Assembly (NCBI GenBank): GCA_002281555.1
Contig: NCGJ01000004.1
Span: 186,001-250,000, forward strand
DNA length: 64,000 bases
Source: Hydrogenophilales bacterium 28-61-23
GTDB taxonomy: Bacteria > Pseudomonadota > Gammaproteobacteria > Burkholderiales > Thiobacillaceae
Direction of reading: 5' to 3'
Below are positions 38,252 to 46,496 of this stretch, piece by piece; the stretch's first letter is position 1, and each line of letters begins with the position of its first letter. The position numbers were made by a program, and so were the translations under genes. The notes under the pieces are model-generated. The model did not search any database and was not told the DNA's origin. It saw only the letters and a program-made list of their open reading frames with translations.

Positions 38252-39169
38252 ATGAAATATCCTCTGGGGACTCTGCTGCTCGCACTACTACCCGCTCTAA
38301 CCCATGCATCCGATGCAAACCGGACTGACGATGAATTTCTTTCAACCTGCAAGGCTGAAGTCCATCAACGTGTAGTGAACTCTATTTTTCCAAATATGGG
38401 CTGGAAATCTTCGCAATCAATGCCCAATGAATTGGCTGGACGTTTGGAAAAACTGATGTCCCCAATGATTAATCTGTGCATTTGCCAGAAAAAGACACAT
38501 CACATGCCAATCGGCGCTCAATTAAAGGCGAAAAAGAATGATAAATATATGGCCACGAACACTAACGAAAGCAGTTGCCGCCTTCCAGATGAAGATGCAA
38601 CTCGGCGCATAATCAATAGATTGATACTATTCGCTCGACCTGAACAGGCACACGTAGCAATTCCACGCAAACCGTTTACTGTGAGAATGCCTGGAAATGG
38701 CGAACCTTCATTATTTGCCAGCTTGCAACCTCCACCAGATTTTTTTCCACTAGTGGTTTTCCTGCAATCAGGAACTGGAATGGCATGCCCAGCGGGGGAA
38801 TTGTGCATTGATGATGGCAATTTGATATCCGTATTTCCTGATGAACTTTCGGAAAAACAGAAAAAGGCAGGGGGAATGGAACTCGCTCGGTCACTTGAGC
38901 AAACGACCCATAAGTTGGGCGCAGATTTTCAAATCGTATTTAGCGGTCGGAATTACACGAATTTCCATTTTGATAAATCGAGTAGGCAGTATGTATATGA
39001 AGTTGTGACCATCGATGGCATCCCGATAGAAAAATCGGGTTTCAAAAAAATCTGGCTTATTCAATTTAATGAGGAGCCGAATATCAACCCACGTTCGTCT
39101 GATCTGCGTATGGCGGCTACAAAAATCATAGAACTGGAATTCATAGACGAAGATATGCCTCACCACTGA
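38252..39169 (+). CDS. Exported protein of unknown family, AT-rich
   Basis: A 305-residue protein with a signal peptide (YPLGTLLLALLPALTHASD). It has Cys residues near 33, 76, 78 and 109 and a pair further on (GMACPAGELCIDDGN). No recognised domain. Base and codon use are clearly AT-richer than the genes on either side (many ATA, AAA, TTA-type codons), suggesting recent transfer. It separates the hydrolase from the spermidine-synthase-like gene. Confidence 0.7.
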   Translation: MKYPLGTLLLALLPALTHASDANRTDDEFLSTCKAEVHQRVVNSIFPNMGWKSSQSMPNELAGRLEKLMSPMINLCICQKKTHHMPIGAQLKAKKNDKYMATNTNESSCRLPDEDATRRIINRLILFARPEQAHVAIPRKPFTVRMPGNGEPSLFASLQPPPDFFPLVVFLQSGTGMACPAGELCIDDGNLISVFPDELSEKQKKAGGMELARSLEQTTHKLGADFQIVFSGRNYTNFHFDKSSRQYVYEVVTIDGIPIEKSGFKKIWLIQFNEEPNINPRSSDLRMAATKIIELEFIDEDMPHH

Positions 39170-39291
39170 AATAATTAATGCGGCAGCCGGTTCTCGTTGC
39201 CTCAGCAAGCTCGCTACTAAATTGGTTACGTCTCGAGTGCATGGAAGCCAGTTCGCTACAAAGCAACCCACACTAACAACATCCGATAGAC

Positions 39292-40809
39292 ATGCCCGTG
39301 GCCCCGCTCCTTCTCGTCTCCGTCTTCGTCATCGCCACCTGCGGGCTGGTCTATGAGCTCATCGCCGGCACGCTGGCAAGTTATCTGCTGGGCGATTCGG
39401 TCACCCAGTTTTCCACCATCATCGGCGCTTATCTTTCCGCCATGGGCATCGGTTCCTGGCTGTCGCGCTATGTGAAGCGCAATCTGGTCGGCGTCTTCGT
39501 GCAGGTGGAAATCCTGGTCGGCGCGCTCGGCGGCGCGTCGGCGGCCATGTTGTTCATGCTGTTCGAACAGGTCGAGTCGTTCCGCGTCATCCTCTACGCC
39601 GACGTACTCGCGGTGGGCATACTGGTCGGCATCGAGATTCCGCTCTTGCTGCGCATCCTGAAAGACCGCTTCGAGTTCAGCGATCTGGTCTCGCGCGTGT
39701 TCACCTTCGATTACGCCGGCGCGCTGTTCGCCTCGATACTTTTTCCACTGCTGCTGGTGCCGCATCTGGGCCTGATCCAGACCGGCTTTCTGTTCGGCAT
39801 GATGAACGTGCTGGTCGCGCTATGGCTGCTCTACGCGGCGCCGGACGCCATTCCCGGCGCGCGCTGGCAACGCGGCATGGCGCTGGCGGTGTTGCTGGCG
39901 CTGCTGGCCGGCTTCATCCACGCCGAGGACATCACCGGCACGGCGGAAGCCGCCACCTATCCCGGCAAGGTGATCCACGCCCAGTCCACGCCCTACCAGC
40001 GCATCGTGCTGACCCGCGCAGGTCAGGACTTGCGCCTGTACCTGAACGGCAATCTGCAATTTTCCAGCCTGGACGAATACCGCTATCACGAAGCCCTGGT
40101 GCATCCCGCGCTGGCCTCGCTCGACCGACCCAGGCGCGTGCTGATCGTCGGCGGCGGCGACGGCCTGGCGCTGCGCGAGGTGTGGAAATATCCGTCGGTG
40201 GCGCGGGTCGACCTGGTCGATCTCGACCCGGCCATGACCCGGCTGTTCACCGGCAACAACCTGCTCACCGACCTGAACCGCGACGCGCTCAAATCGCCCC
40301 GGTTGAAGATCGTCAACCAGGACGCCTACACCTGGGTGCGGGAAACGGTGGCGGCCGGCGCCCAGCCCTACGACGCCATCGTCATCGACCTGCCCGATCC
40401 GTCCAACTACTCCATCGGCAAACTCTATTCGCTGAGCTTTTACCGCGCCTTGAAAGGCCTCACCCACGCCGACACCCGCATCGTCGTGCAGAGCACCTCG
40501 CCGCTGGTGGCGCGCAAATCCTACTGGTGCGTGCGCGACACCCTGGCCGCGGCCGGTTTCCAGGTCACGCCCTACCACGCCTACGTGCCCGCCTTCGGCG
40601 AATGGGGCTTTCTGCTCGCCGGCCAGCGGCCCTGGACGCCGCCCAGCCGCTACCCGGAAGGCCTGCGCTACGCCAGCGTCGAAGAAACCGCGCGCATGCT
40701 GCACTTCCCGGCCGACATGGCCTATGTGAACAGCGGCGTGCAACGCCTGGATAACCAGTTGCTGGTGCGCTATTTCGATGAGGAATGGGGGGCTTATGCG
40801 GGTAACTGA
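39292..40809 (+). CDS. Membrane-anchored spermidine-synthase-like aminopropyltransferase
   Basis: A 505-residue protein. The N-terminal half has about seven membrane helices (from LLLVSVFVIATCGLVYELIAG to MALAVLLALLAGFIHA). The C-terminal half (about 225-490) is a SpeE-fold domain: TPYQRIVLTR, YRYHEALVHPALASL, the AdoMet-type loop VLIVGGGDGLALREV, VDLVDLDPAM, and IDLPDPSNYSIGKLYS with the catalytic-type Asp. The likely reaction transfers aminopropyl groups from decarboxylated AdoMet to a polyamine, but some fused members have lost or changed it. An AdoMet decarboxylase gene lies at 63252. Confidence 0.87.
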   Translation: MPVAPLLLVSVFVIATCGLVYELIAGTLASYLLGDSVTQFSTIIGAYLSAMGIGSWLSRYVKRNLVGVFVQVEILVGALGGASAAMLFMLFEQVESFRVILYADVLAVGILVGIEIPLLLRILKDRFEFSDLVSRVFTFDYAGALFASILFPLLLVPHLGLIQTGFLFGMMNVLVALWLLYAAPDAIPGARWQRGMALAVLLALLAGFIHAEDITGTAEAATYPGKVIHAQSTPYQRIVLTRAGQDLRLYLNGNLQFSSLDEYRYHEALVHPALASLDRPRRVLIVGGGDGLALREVWKYPSVARVDLVDLDPAMTRLFTGNNLLTDLNRDALKSPRLKIVNQDAYTWVRETVAAGAQPYDAIVIDLPDPSNYSIGKLYSLSFYRALKGLTHADTRIVVQSTSPLVARKSYWCVRDTLAAAGFQVTPYHAYVPAFGEWGFLLAGQRPWTPPSRYPEGLRYASVEETARMLHFPADMAYVNSGVQRLDNQLLVRYFDEEWGAYAGN

Positions 40810-40854
40810 ACACAACCCCCTCACGCGCCGCCGTTTTTACGCCAAACTCGCGCC

Positions 40855-42525
40855 ATGAAATCCGCCAACCACTCGAAACCCGCCAAGCACTCGGAGAAGA
40901 ACATAGAGGCGCCCGCGCCTCTTGAACGTCGCCCCGAGGCGCGGGCATTCAAAGTTGAGGATCTGATCGCCGAGTTACGGCTGGGTCGAGTACGCATTCC
41001 CTCCTTTCAGCGCGGCTTCAAATGGAAAAGGGAGGATGCCGCGAAATTGTTCGACAGCCTGTATCGCGGATTTCCGGTCGGCACGCTGCTGTTCTGGGAA
41101 ACCCGTGCCGAAGCGGGCGAGGTCACTTTCGGCGCGGTCCGCGTCAGCGCCGGCGCGCGCAGCGATGCCCTCTGGGTCGTGGACGGCCAACAACGATTGG
41201 TCTCGCTGGCGCGCGTGCTGCTGGCACGGCAGCCGGACAAGGATGCATTCGCGCTGTATTTCGATCTGGACTCAGGCCGTTTCGTGCCACCGCCAAGCGA
41301 CCTTGGCGACGACCCTTCGCGATGGCTGCCGATGACCGAAGTACTCGAATCCGAGCAACTGATGCAGTGGGTTTTTGCACATACCGCCGACAACAAACCC
41401 AGGCGCGAGCGCGCATTCACTCTGGGCACGCGTATCCGGGATTACGAAATTCCCGCCTATCTGGTGCGTACCGACAATGAGGACACCTTGCGTGAGGTGT
41501 TCGGGCGTATCAACTCGACTGGCAAAAAGCTCCAGCAATCCGAAGTCTTCGACGCCTTGCACGGCGCATGGTCGCCCAACCGTACGGCAACGATTCCGCA
41601 GATCGCGCTTGAGTTGGAATTACTCGATTTCGGTCGCGTGGAAGAAAAATTGCTGTATCGACTGCTACGGGTACTTCAGGGTGAGGATGTGGTTGAACGG
41701 TCGGATGACGGGCCGCTGCGCCTGTCCGAAATCGAGGCAGAAAAGGCCTATCGGCAGACCACGGATGCCGCAAAGCGCGTGATTCAGTTCCTGATGGAGG
41801 ATGCCGGCATTCCACGTTACGACCTGTTGCCTTACAAGCAACCCTTCGTGTTGCTCGGCAAGTTTTTCCACCTCTACCCCAGTCCCCAACCACGTTCGCG
41901 CGAACTGCTGGCGCGCTGGGTGTGGCGCGGTGCGCTCAACGGCGTTCACAGCGGCGATACGGCATCGACCCGCGCCAATCTGGAGCGCATCGTTTCCGAT
42001 GGCGAGGAGGCCTCGGTGCAGCGTTTGCTGGAAATGGTTGCCCGTAAGCCGAAAGAGCTGCCGGAGGTCGACAGTCCGTTCAACTTCCGCCATGCGGACA
42101 GCAAGTTGCAGGTCATTGCACTGCTCGATCTGGGACCGCGCAGCCTGGAAGCCGGAGAAGCGCTTTACGTGGGACATGGATTCGGCCTTGTTTTCAATGA
42201 AGACACGCCAATACCCCTTCCCGCGTTGATCCAGAGTCATCACCAAGGGCTAGAGCAATCCGTTGCCAATCGCTTGATCCATCCGAAACAGACCAAGCTC
42301 CGACAGCGGTTAACCCAAGTGAGCGACCCAGCCATTCTGGCCTCACACGGCATTCCTGAAACAGCGATGATCGCCCTGCGCAACGGCGATGCCGCGCGTT
42401 TTCTTGCCGAACGCGCAAAATTCCTGCGCGATCACTTTCAACGCTTCTTCTCTCGCCACGCGCGCTGGGACGAGAGCGACCGTCCTTCAATCAAGTCCTT
42501 GCTGGAAGCGACTGAGGAGGACTGA
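40855..42525 (+). CDS. DUF262 domain protein (ParB-fold, GmrSD-N-like)
   Basis: A 556-residue protein with a DUF262 N-terminal half. It contains RVRIPSFQRGFKWKREDAAK, FPVGTLLFWETR, WVVDGQQRLVSLARVLL (the DGQQR nucleotide-site motif) and VFGRINSTGKKLQQSEVFDA. The C-terminal half is helical, with no DUF1524 HNH nuclease motif that I can see, unlike full GmrSD type IV restriction enzymes. Its stop overlaps the ATG of a HipA-like kinase gene (TGATG), so the pair is one unit. Likely defence or toxin-antitoxin related; inference. Confidence 0.85.
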   Translation: MKSANHSKPAKHSEKNIEAPAPLERRPEARAFKVEDLIAELRLGRVRIPSFQRGFKWKREDAAKLFDSLYRGFPVGTLLFWETRAEAGEVTFGAVRVSAGARSDALWVVDGQQRLVSLARVLLARQPDKDAFALYFDLDSGRFVPPPSDLGDDPSRWLPMTEVLESEQLMQWVFAHTADNKPRRERAFTLGTRIRDYEIPAYLVRTDNEDTLREVFGRINSTGKKLQQSEVFDALHGAWSPNRTATIPQIALELELLDFGRVEEKLLYRLLRVLQGEDVVERSDDGPLRLSEIEAEKAYRQTTDAAKRVIQFLMEDAGIPRYDLLPYKQPFVLLGKFFHLYPSPQPRSRELLARWVWRGALNGVHSGDTASTRANLERIVSDGEEASVQRLLEMVARKPKELPEVDSPFNFRHADSKLQVIALLDLGPRSLEAGEALYVGHGFGLVFNEDTPIPLPALIQSHHQGLEQSVANRLIHPKQTKLRQRLTQVSDPAILASHGIPETAMIALRNGDAARFLAERAKFLRDHFQRFFSRHARWDESDRPSIKSLLEATEED

Positions 42526-43760
42526 TGGCAAGCAGGCTGCGCGTTCTTCTGCATGGAATCCCCATCGGCGTTCTGAGTCTGGATCAACGCGAGGGCAGCG
42601 AATTCCGATTGCTCGAATCCTATAAACAGGCCTACCCGCGCCCGGTGCTGGGACAGGTCTTCCTCGACGATCTCGAACAGGTACAGCGCACGCGTGCCCG
42701 TGTGCCGGCCTGGTTTTCCAACCTCTTGCCGGAAGGGCCGCTCCGCGATCTGGTGGCCAAACAAGCTGGTGTACATGCATCTCGCGAATTCTTCCTGCTA
42801 CGCCACTTGGGCGAGGATCTACCCGGCGCGGTACGTATCGTTCCAGACGATCTTGCCGGCGAGTTGGATCCGGAAGAGGTGCGGTACGAAGAACGGGAAC
42901 GGGAGGAAGCGCAAGACACCTGGCATTTCTCCCTTGCCGGCGTGCAACTCAAATTTTCCGCGCGCAAATCGGAACGCGGTTTGACCATTCCCGCCAGCGG
43001 ACGCGGCGGCGACTGGATACTCAAACTCCCCGATAGCCGTTACCCCAAAGTCCCGGAAAACGAATACGCCACCATGCTCTGGGCGCGCAAAAGCGGCATT
43101 CGGGTGCCGGATGTGGAATTGGTCGATACCTCTAACATCACCGGTCTGCCGGCAACCTATGGCCAATACACGGAACGGCATGCCCTGGCGATCCGCCGCT
43201 TCGACCGCCGCTTCGATAGCCCATTCGACAACCCATCACCGGATCGGCGCATCCACATGGAGGACTTTGCGCAAATCCTCGGCCTTTACCCGGAAGAAAA
43301 GTACGACAAATACAGCTATGAAAACCTGGCCCGGCTGATCCAAGCACTTGCTGGCGAAGCCGGCCTGGATGAATTCATCCGCCGCCTGATTTTCGTCATC
43401 GTTTCAGGCAACGGTGATGCGCATCACAAGAACTGGAGCCTGCTTTACCCCGACGGCGTCCACGCCGAGCTTTCCCCCGCCTATGACTTGGTATCGACCA
43501 TCCAATACCAAGCCGAGGACAAGCTGGCGCTGAACCTGGGTGGTTCGAAACTTTGGCAGGACATGACTGCGAAAACATTTCTCCGATTAGCCCGCAAGCT
43601 CGATGAACCTGAGTCGTGCATGGCCGCTCGGGTTGAAGCCGCACTGGATGCGGTGCTTGGGGCATGGCGGGAGGCGAGCGCCGATTTCGGTTTCGATGCC
43701 CGCGAGCGGGAACGCATGGCTTCTCACTTCGCCCGCATTCCGCTGATCCGCTACCGCTGA
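42525..43760 (+). CDS. HipA-like protein kinase
   Basis: A 411-residue HipA-family Ser/Thr kinase. The N-terminal HipA_N domain has FSNLLPEGPLRDLVAKQAGV. The kinase core has FSLAGVQLKFSA (Gly-rich loop), GGDWILKLPDSRYPKVPENE (Lys and Glu), IVSGNGDAHHKNWSLLYPDG (catalytic loop) and LSPAYDLVST (metal-binding Asp). All catalytic residues appear present. In E. coli, HipA phosphorylates GltX and is restrained by HipB. No HipB-like helix-turn-helix gene lies here; the DUF262 gene takes its place and is translationally coupled. Confidence 0.87.
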   Translation: MASRLRVLLHGIPIGVLSLDQREGSEFRLLESYKQAYPRPVLGQVFLDDLEQVQRTRARVPAWFSNLLPEGPLRDLVAKQAGVHASREFFLLRHLGEDLPGAVRIVPDDLAGELDPEEVRYEEREREEAQDTWHFSLAGVQLKFSARKSERGLTIPASGRGGDWILKLPDSRYPKVPENEYATMLWARKSGIRVPDVELVDTSNITGLPATYGQYTERHALAIRRFDRRFDSPFDNPSPDRRIHMEDFAQILGLYPEEKYDKYSYENLARLIQALAGEAGLDEFIRRLIFVIVSGNGDAHHKNWSLLYPDGVHAELSPAYDLVSTIQYQAEDKLALNLGGSKLWQDMTAKTFLRLARKLDEPESCMAARVEAALDAVLGAWREASADFGFDARERERMASHFARIPLIRYR

Positions 43761-43800
43761 ACCGCAAGGTGGGAGCCCGTTCGATTTCTTTCACCCCGGC

Positions 43801-45429
43801 ATGACTGTCCACCCCGCCCGCCGCCGCCTGATCCTCGGCGCGGCCGGTCTGGCCGCCGCCGGTCTGGGCGCGCGCTACTGGCCGCAATCCACTCCAGACA
43901 GCGCGTTGTCCAGCGCGTTGTCCAGCATCCCTGGCGACCTGCTCGGCGCCGATGCCGCGCTCGGCCATCGGCTGCGTGCAGGCCGCTTTCCGGCGCCATC
44001 GAAAACGCTGGAAACCGATGTACTGATCGTCGGCGGCGGCATAAGCGGACTGGCAGCGGGGCTGCGGCTGCACGACGCGGGGCGCGATTTTCTGCTCGCG
44101 GAAATGGAAGACGCCATCGGTGGCAATTCGCGCGCCGGCATCAACGCCATTTCCGCCTATCCCTGGGGCGCGCATTACGTGCCCTTGCCGAGCGAGGAAT
44201 CGACGGAAGTGCGCCGACTGTTCGAGCGCCTGGGCGTCATCCAGGGCTACGACCCGGCCGGTCTGCCGATCTACGACGATTACGCGCTCTGCGCCGACCC
44301 GGACGAACGTCTGCTCATGTACGGCCAATGGCAGGAAGGCCTGTTGCCGCAACTGGGCGTCAGCGCCGCCGAACGCGCCGAATACCGGCGTTTCTTCGCC
44401 CAGATAGCCGAGTTCAAAGCCCGGCGCGGCAAGGATGGCCGGCGCGCCTTCTGCATCCCCATCGACGCCAGTTCCAGCGACCCGGAACTGCGCGCGCTGG
44501 ATCGAATTTCCTTCCGCGCCTGGCTCAGCCAACAAGGCTACGGCGGAGAACACCTGCTCTGGCTGCTCGACTACAGTTGCCGCGACGACTACGGCGCCGG
44601 CCTGGACGCGGTCTCCGCCTGGGCTGGCATCCACTACTTCGCCGCGCGCAACGGCCAAGCCGCCAACGCCAAAAGCGACACCGTGCTGACCTGGCCGGAA
44701 GGCAACGGCTGGCTGGTCGAGCGCATGCGCGCGCCCATCGCCAAACACATCCACACCCGCGCCCTGGCCGTGCGCGTGCGGGACGGTGCCCGCCCGGTCA
44801 CCGATGTCTACCTGCCGGACGCAGACAAAGTGCTGCGCGTGCACTCCCGCGCCGTGATCCTGGCCGTGCCCCGCTTCGTCGCCGCGCGCATCGTCCAATC
44901 GACCCGCTTCCGTCTCGATGCCACAGCCTTCCACTACTCGCCCTGGCTGGTCGCCAACCTCACGCTCGACCGCCTGCCCGCCGGCCCCGGCGCCGACCTG
45001 GCCTGGGACAACGTCGCCTATGGCGGCGACATGCTCGGCTACGTCGTCGCCACCCATCAGCACCTGGACATGAACCCGCACCAGACCGTCATCACCGCCT
45101 ACTGGCCGCTCGACCGCCTGCCACCGGCCCAAGCGCGCGCGGAAGCACTGGCGCGCAACGCGGAAAGCTGGAAGGCGCTGGTCGCGGCGGAGATTTTGCG
45201 CATGCAACCCGACCTGGCCGGCGCCATCCGCCGCATCGATCTGCGCCTGTGGGGCCACGCCATGATCCGCCCCCGCCCCGGTTTCATCTGGGGCGCGGCC
45301 CGGCGCGAAGCACTAAAACAGCATCCGCCGCTGTACTTCGCCCACTCGGATATGGCCGGCGTTTCCATCTTCGAAGAGGCGTACACCTACGGCGTCAGGG
45401 CGGCGGAAGCGGTGCTGGGGGACGGGTAG
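43801..45429 (+). CDS. Tat-exported FAD-dependent amine-oxidase-like protein
   Basis: A 542-residue flavoprotein. The N-terminus ARRRLILGAAGLAAAGLGAR looks like a twin-arginine signal. The FAD-binding motif is DVLIVGGGISGLAAGLRLHDAG (about 73-94), followed by LLAEMEDAIGGNSRAGIN. The C-terminal flavin-binding end is YFAHSDMAGVSIFEEAYTYG. The overall form is flavin amine oxidase/phytoene-dehydrogenase-like; polyamine oxidation is suggested by the spermidine-synthase-like gene upstream but not shown. The DUF262-HipA pair separates it from that gene. Confidence 0.83.
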   Translation: MTVHPARRRLILGAAGLAAAGLGARYWPQSTPDSALSSALSSIPGDLLGADAALGHRLRAGRFPAPSKTLETDVLIVGGGISGLAAGLRLHDAGRDFLLAEMEDAIGGNSRAGINAISAYPWGAHYVPLPSEESTEVRRLFERLGVIQGYDPAGLPIYDDYALCADPDERLLMYGQWQEGLLPQLGVSAAERAEYRRFFAQIAEFKARRGKDGRRAFCIPIDASSSDPELRALDRISFRAWLSQQGYGGEHLLWLLDYSCRDDYGAGLDAVSAWAGIHYFAARNGQAANAKSDTVLTWPEGNGWLVERMRAPIAKHIHTRALAVRVRDGARPVTDVYLPDADKVLRVHSRAVILAVPRFVAARIVQSTRFRLDATAFHYSPWLVANLTLDRLPAGPGADLAWDNVAYGGDMLGYVVATHQHLDMNPHQTVITAYWPLDRLPPAQARAEALARNAESWKALVAAEILRMQPDLAGAIRRIDLRLWGHAMIRPRPGFIWGAARREALKQHPPLYFAHSDMAGVSIFEEAYTYGVRAAEAVLGDG

Positions 45430-45515
45430 AAGAACGGCTACAGCATCCCGTTGCGGGGTTCTGTCCTACTTGCGCCGCATGCGCTTAAACTTCGCGCGAA
45501 CAAGAAGACGCAGCA

Positions 45516-45671
45516 ATGACAGAACAAGGCGCACCAGTGAAGCAATTCACATTTCAGATACGCTTAACAACCGGGGATAGAAGCAATGAAAACAATGGGT
45601 TACTCGTCTCCAATAGAGACTATCTGGCATTTCGCGCCAGGCTGCACAGCATTTTTTCTATCGACATTACG
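45516..45671 (+). pseudogene. Truncated short ORF ahead of an integron cassette
   Basis: A reading frame starting MTEQGAPVKQFTFQIRLTTG, AT-richer than the surroundings. The sequence runs into the cassette boundary GTTATGC at 45671, after which the frame only overlaps the next gene. It looks like a gene cut off by the cassette join. No family recognised. The upstream stretch 45430-45515 holds nothing I can identify. Confidence 0.3.
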
Positions 45672-46078
45672 TTATGCGTAATCGGCGGGCGCCATGAACA
45701 AGTGGAAGGTGTCATTCTTTGTGATCTTGGCGTTGTTCACGGCCACGAATATTTTCTGGGCCTACAACACGATTGACGCTGGAATCACATACACATATCA
45801 GCAAGTGACACTTGATGAGAAATCAAGGGCAGTGCAAATGCTTGGCGCATTGGTAGTCAAAGGCGGGCAGCAATACAGCAAGAAAGACATCCTCCATATC
45901 CTGCGTCAATTGAACAAGAATGCCTTCATAGTGGAGGAAGAGAATCTTGTTGACGCCGAGGGCGTGAAGTTCATTTTCGTAAACGGCAAACTGTCAGAGG
46001 TCAAAGGGTGAATACGCATAACCCTACAGTCGAGGGGACGCGCCGCGATGAAGCCGCGTCGCGCCCCTCACTTCCACG
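45671..46078 (+). mobile_element. Integron gene cassette
   Basis: The left boundary is GTTATGC (45671-45677). At the right, the attC site begins with its exact complement GCATAAC (46016-46022) and ends GTTGGGC (46078-46084). Matching of a cassette's first core site with its own inverse core is what a circular cassette leaves after insertion. It carries one gene (45694-46011). No integrase gene is in the window. Confidence 0.75.
45694..46011 (+). CDS. Cassette-encoded small membrane-anchored protein (immunity-like)
   Basis: A 105-residue protein. One N-terminal helix (WKVSFFVILALFTATNIFWAY) is followed by a hydrophilic domain (DAGITYTYQQVTLDEKSRAV, KKDILHILRQLNKNAFIVEE). The arrangement resembles small immunity proteins of the Imm58 type, but I cannot confirm that. 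It fills the cassette between core site and attC, as cassette genes normally do, and is AT-richer than its surroundings. Confidence 0.7.
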   Translation: MNKWKVSFFVILALFTATNIFWAYNTIDAGITYTYQQVTLDEKSRAVQMLGALVVKGGQQYSKKDILHILRQLNKNAFIVEEENLVDAEGVKFIFVNGKLSEVKG

Positions 46079-46084
46079 TTGGGC
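46016..46084 (+). other. attC recombination site
   Basis: R'' GCATAAC and R' GTTGGGC enclose an imperfect palindrome: GAGGGGACGCGCCGCG pairs with CGCGTCGCGCCCCTC around ATGAAGC, leaving single unpaired bases as extrahelical positions. That is the structure integron integrases recognise in the folded bottom strand. About 69 bp, within the normal range. Confidence 0.78.
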
Positions 46085-46095
46085 GTCGCAAGGCC

Positions 46096-46276
46096 ATGCC
46101 TGATCCGAACTTCATTTACCAGAACTCGCGGTTCTTCGAGAACCTACTGGAGCATCGCTTCCTGTTCGACCTTCGGCGTCATCTGGTACTCGACTCGACG
46201 CCTCGCCTCGTCAATGTGTTGAAGTCGGAGGTTGACGCTTATGGCTTCGATCTGGTTCTTTCCGTGGCAGCCCGCG
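46096..46276 (+). pseudogene. Second cassette gene, truncated by a REP element
   Basis: The frame starts 17 bp after the attC crossover: MPDPNFIYQNSRFFENLLEH, then LRRHLVLDSTPRLVNVLKSE and VDAYGFDLVLSVAARVG. At 46276 a REP palindrome begins and supplies the rest of the frame to a stop at 46359. The natural C-terminus and any second attC are missing. The family is one often seen in cassettes, function unknown. Confidence 0.65.
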
Positions 46277-46353
46277 TAGGATGGGTTGAGCCTGCGAAAC
46301 CCATCAATCCCGACCGAGCCACGATGGGTTTCGCTGCGCTCTACCCATCCTAC
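46276..46353. repeat. REP-type palindrome (copy 1)
   Basis: It runs from GTAGGATGGGTTGAGCCTGC to CTACCCATCCTAC, with inner AAACCCATC and GATGGGTTT arms. The same family flanks the RAYT gene at 51230 and 51874. The tail GTTGATCTTTTC after it is shared with the 51230 copy. Confidence 0.88.
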
Positions 46354-46496
46354 GGTTGATCTTTTCAAACGGGCCACGGGAAACAGGCGTCAAACCCTCA
46401 TTGACGCGCGGGCCGCGAGGCTACCGAGGCTGGATGCGCCGCGCTTATCCACCCTGCCGTGTTCAAATCCGCGCGGGACACTTGCCGAGACTAACC

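Noticed and set aside
43396-45258. 620-residue minus-strand open frame
   Set aside because: Antisense of the flavoprotein and the HipA end; low-complexity composition and no domain.
45672-45776. Continuation of the 45516 frame into the next gene
   Set aside because: It overlaps the cassette gene by 83 bp and crosses the cassette boundary, so it is not a real protein end.
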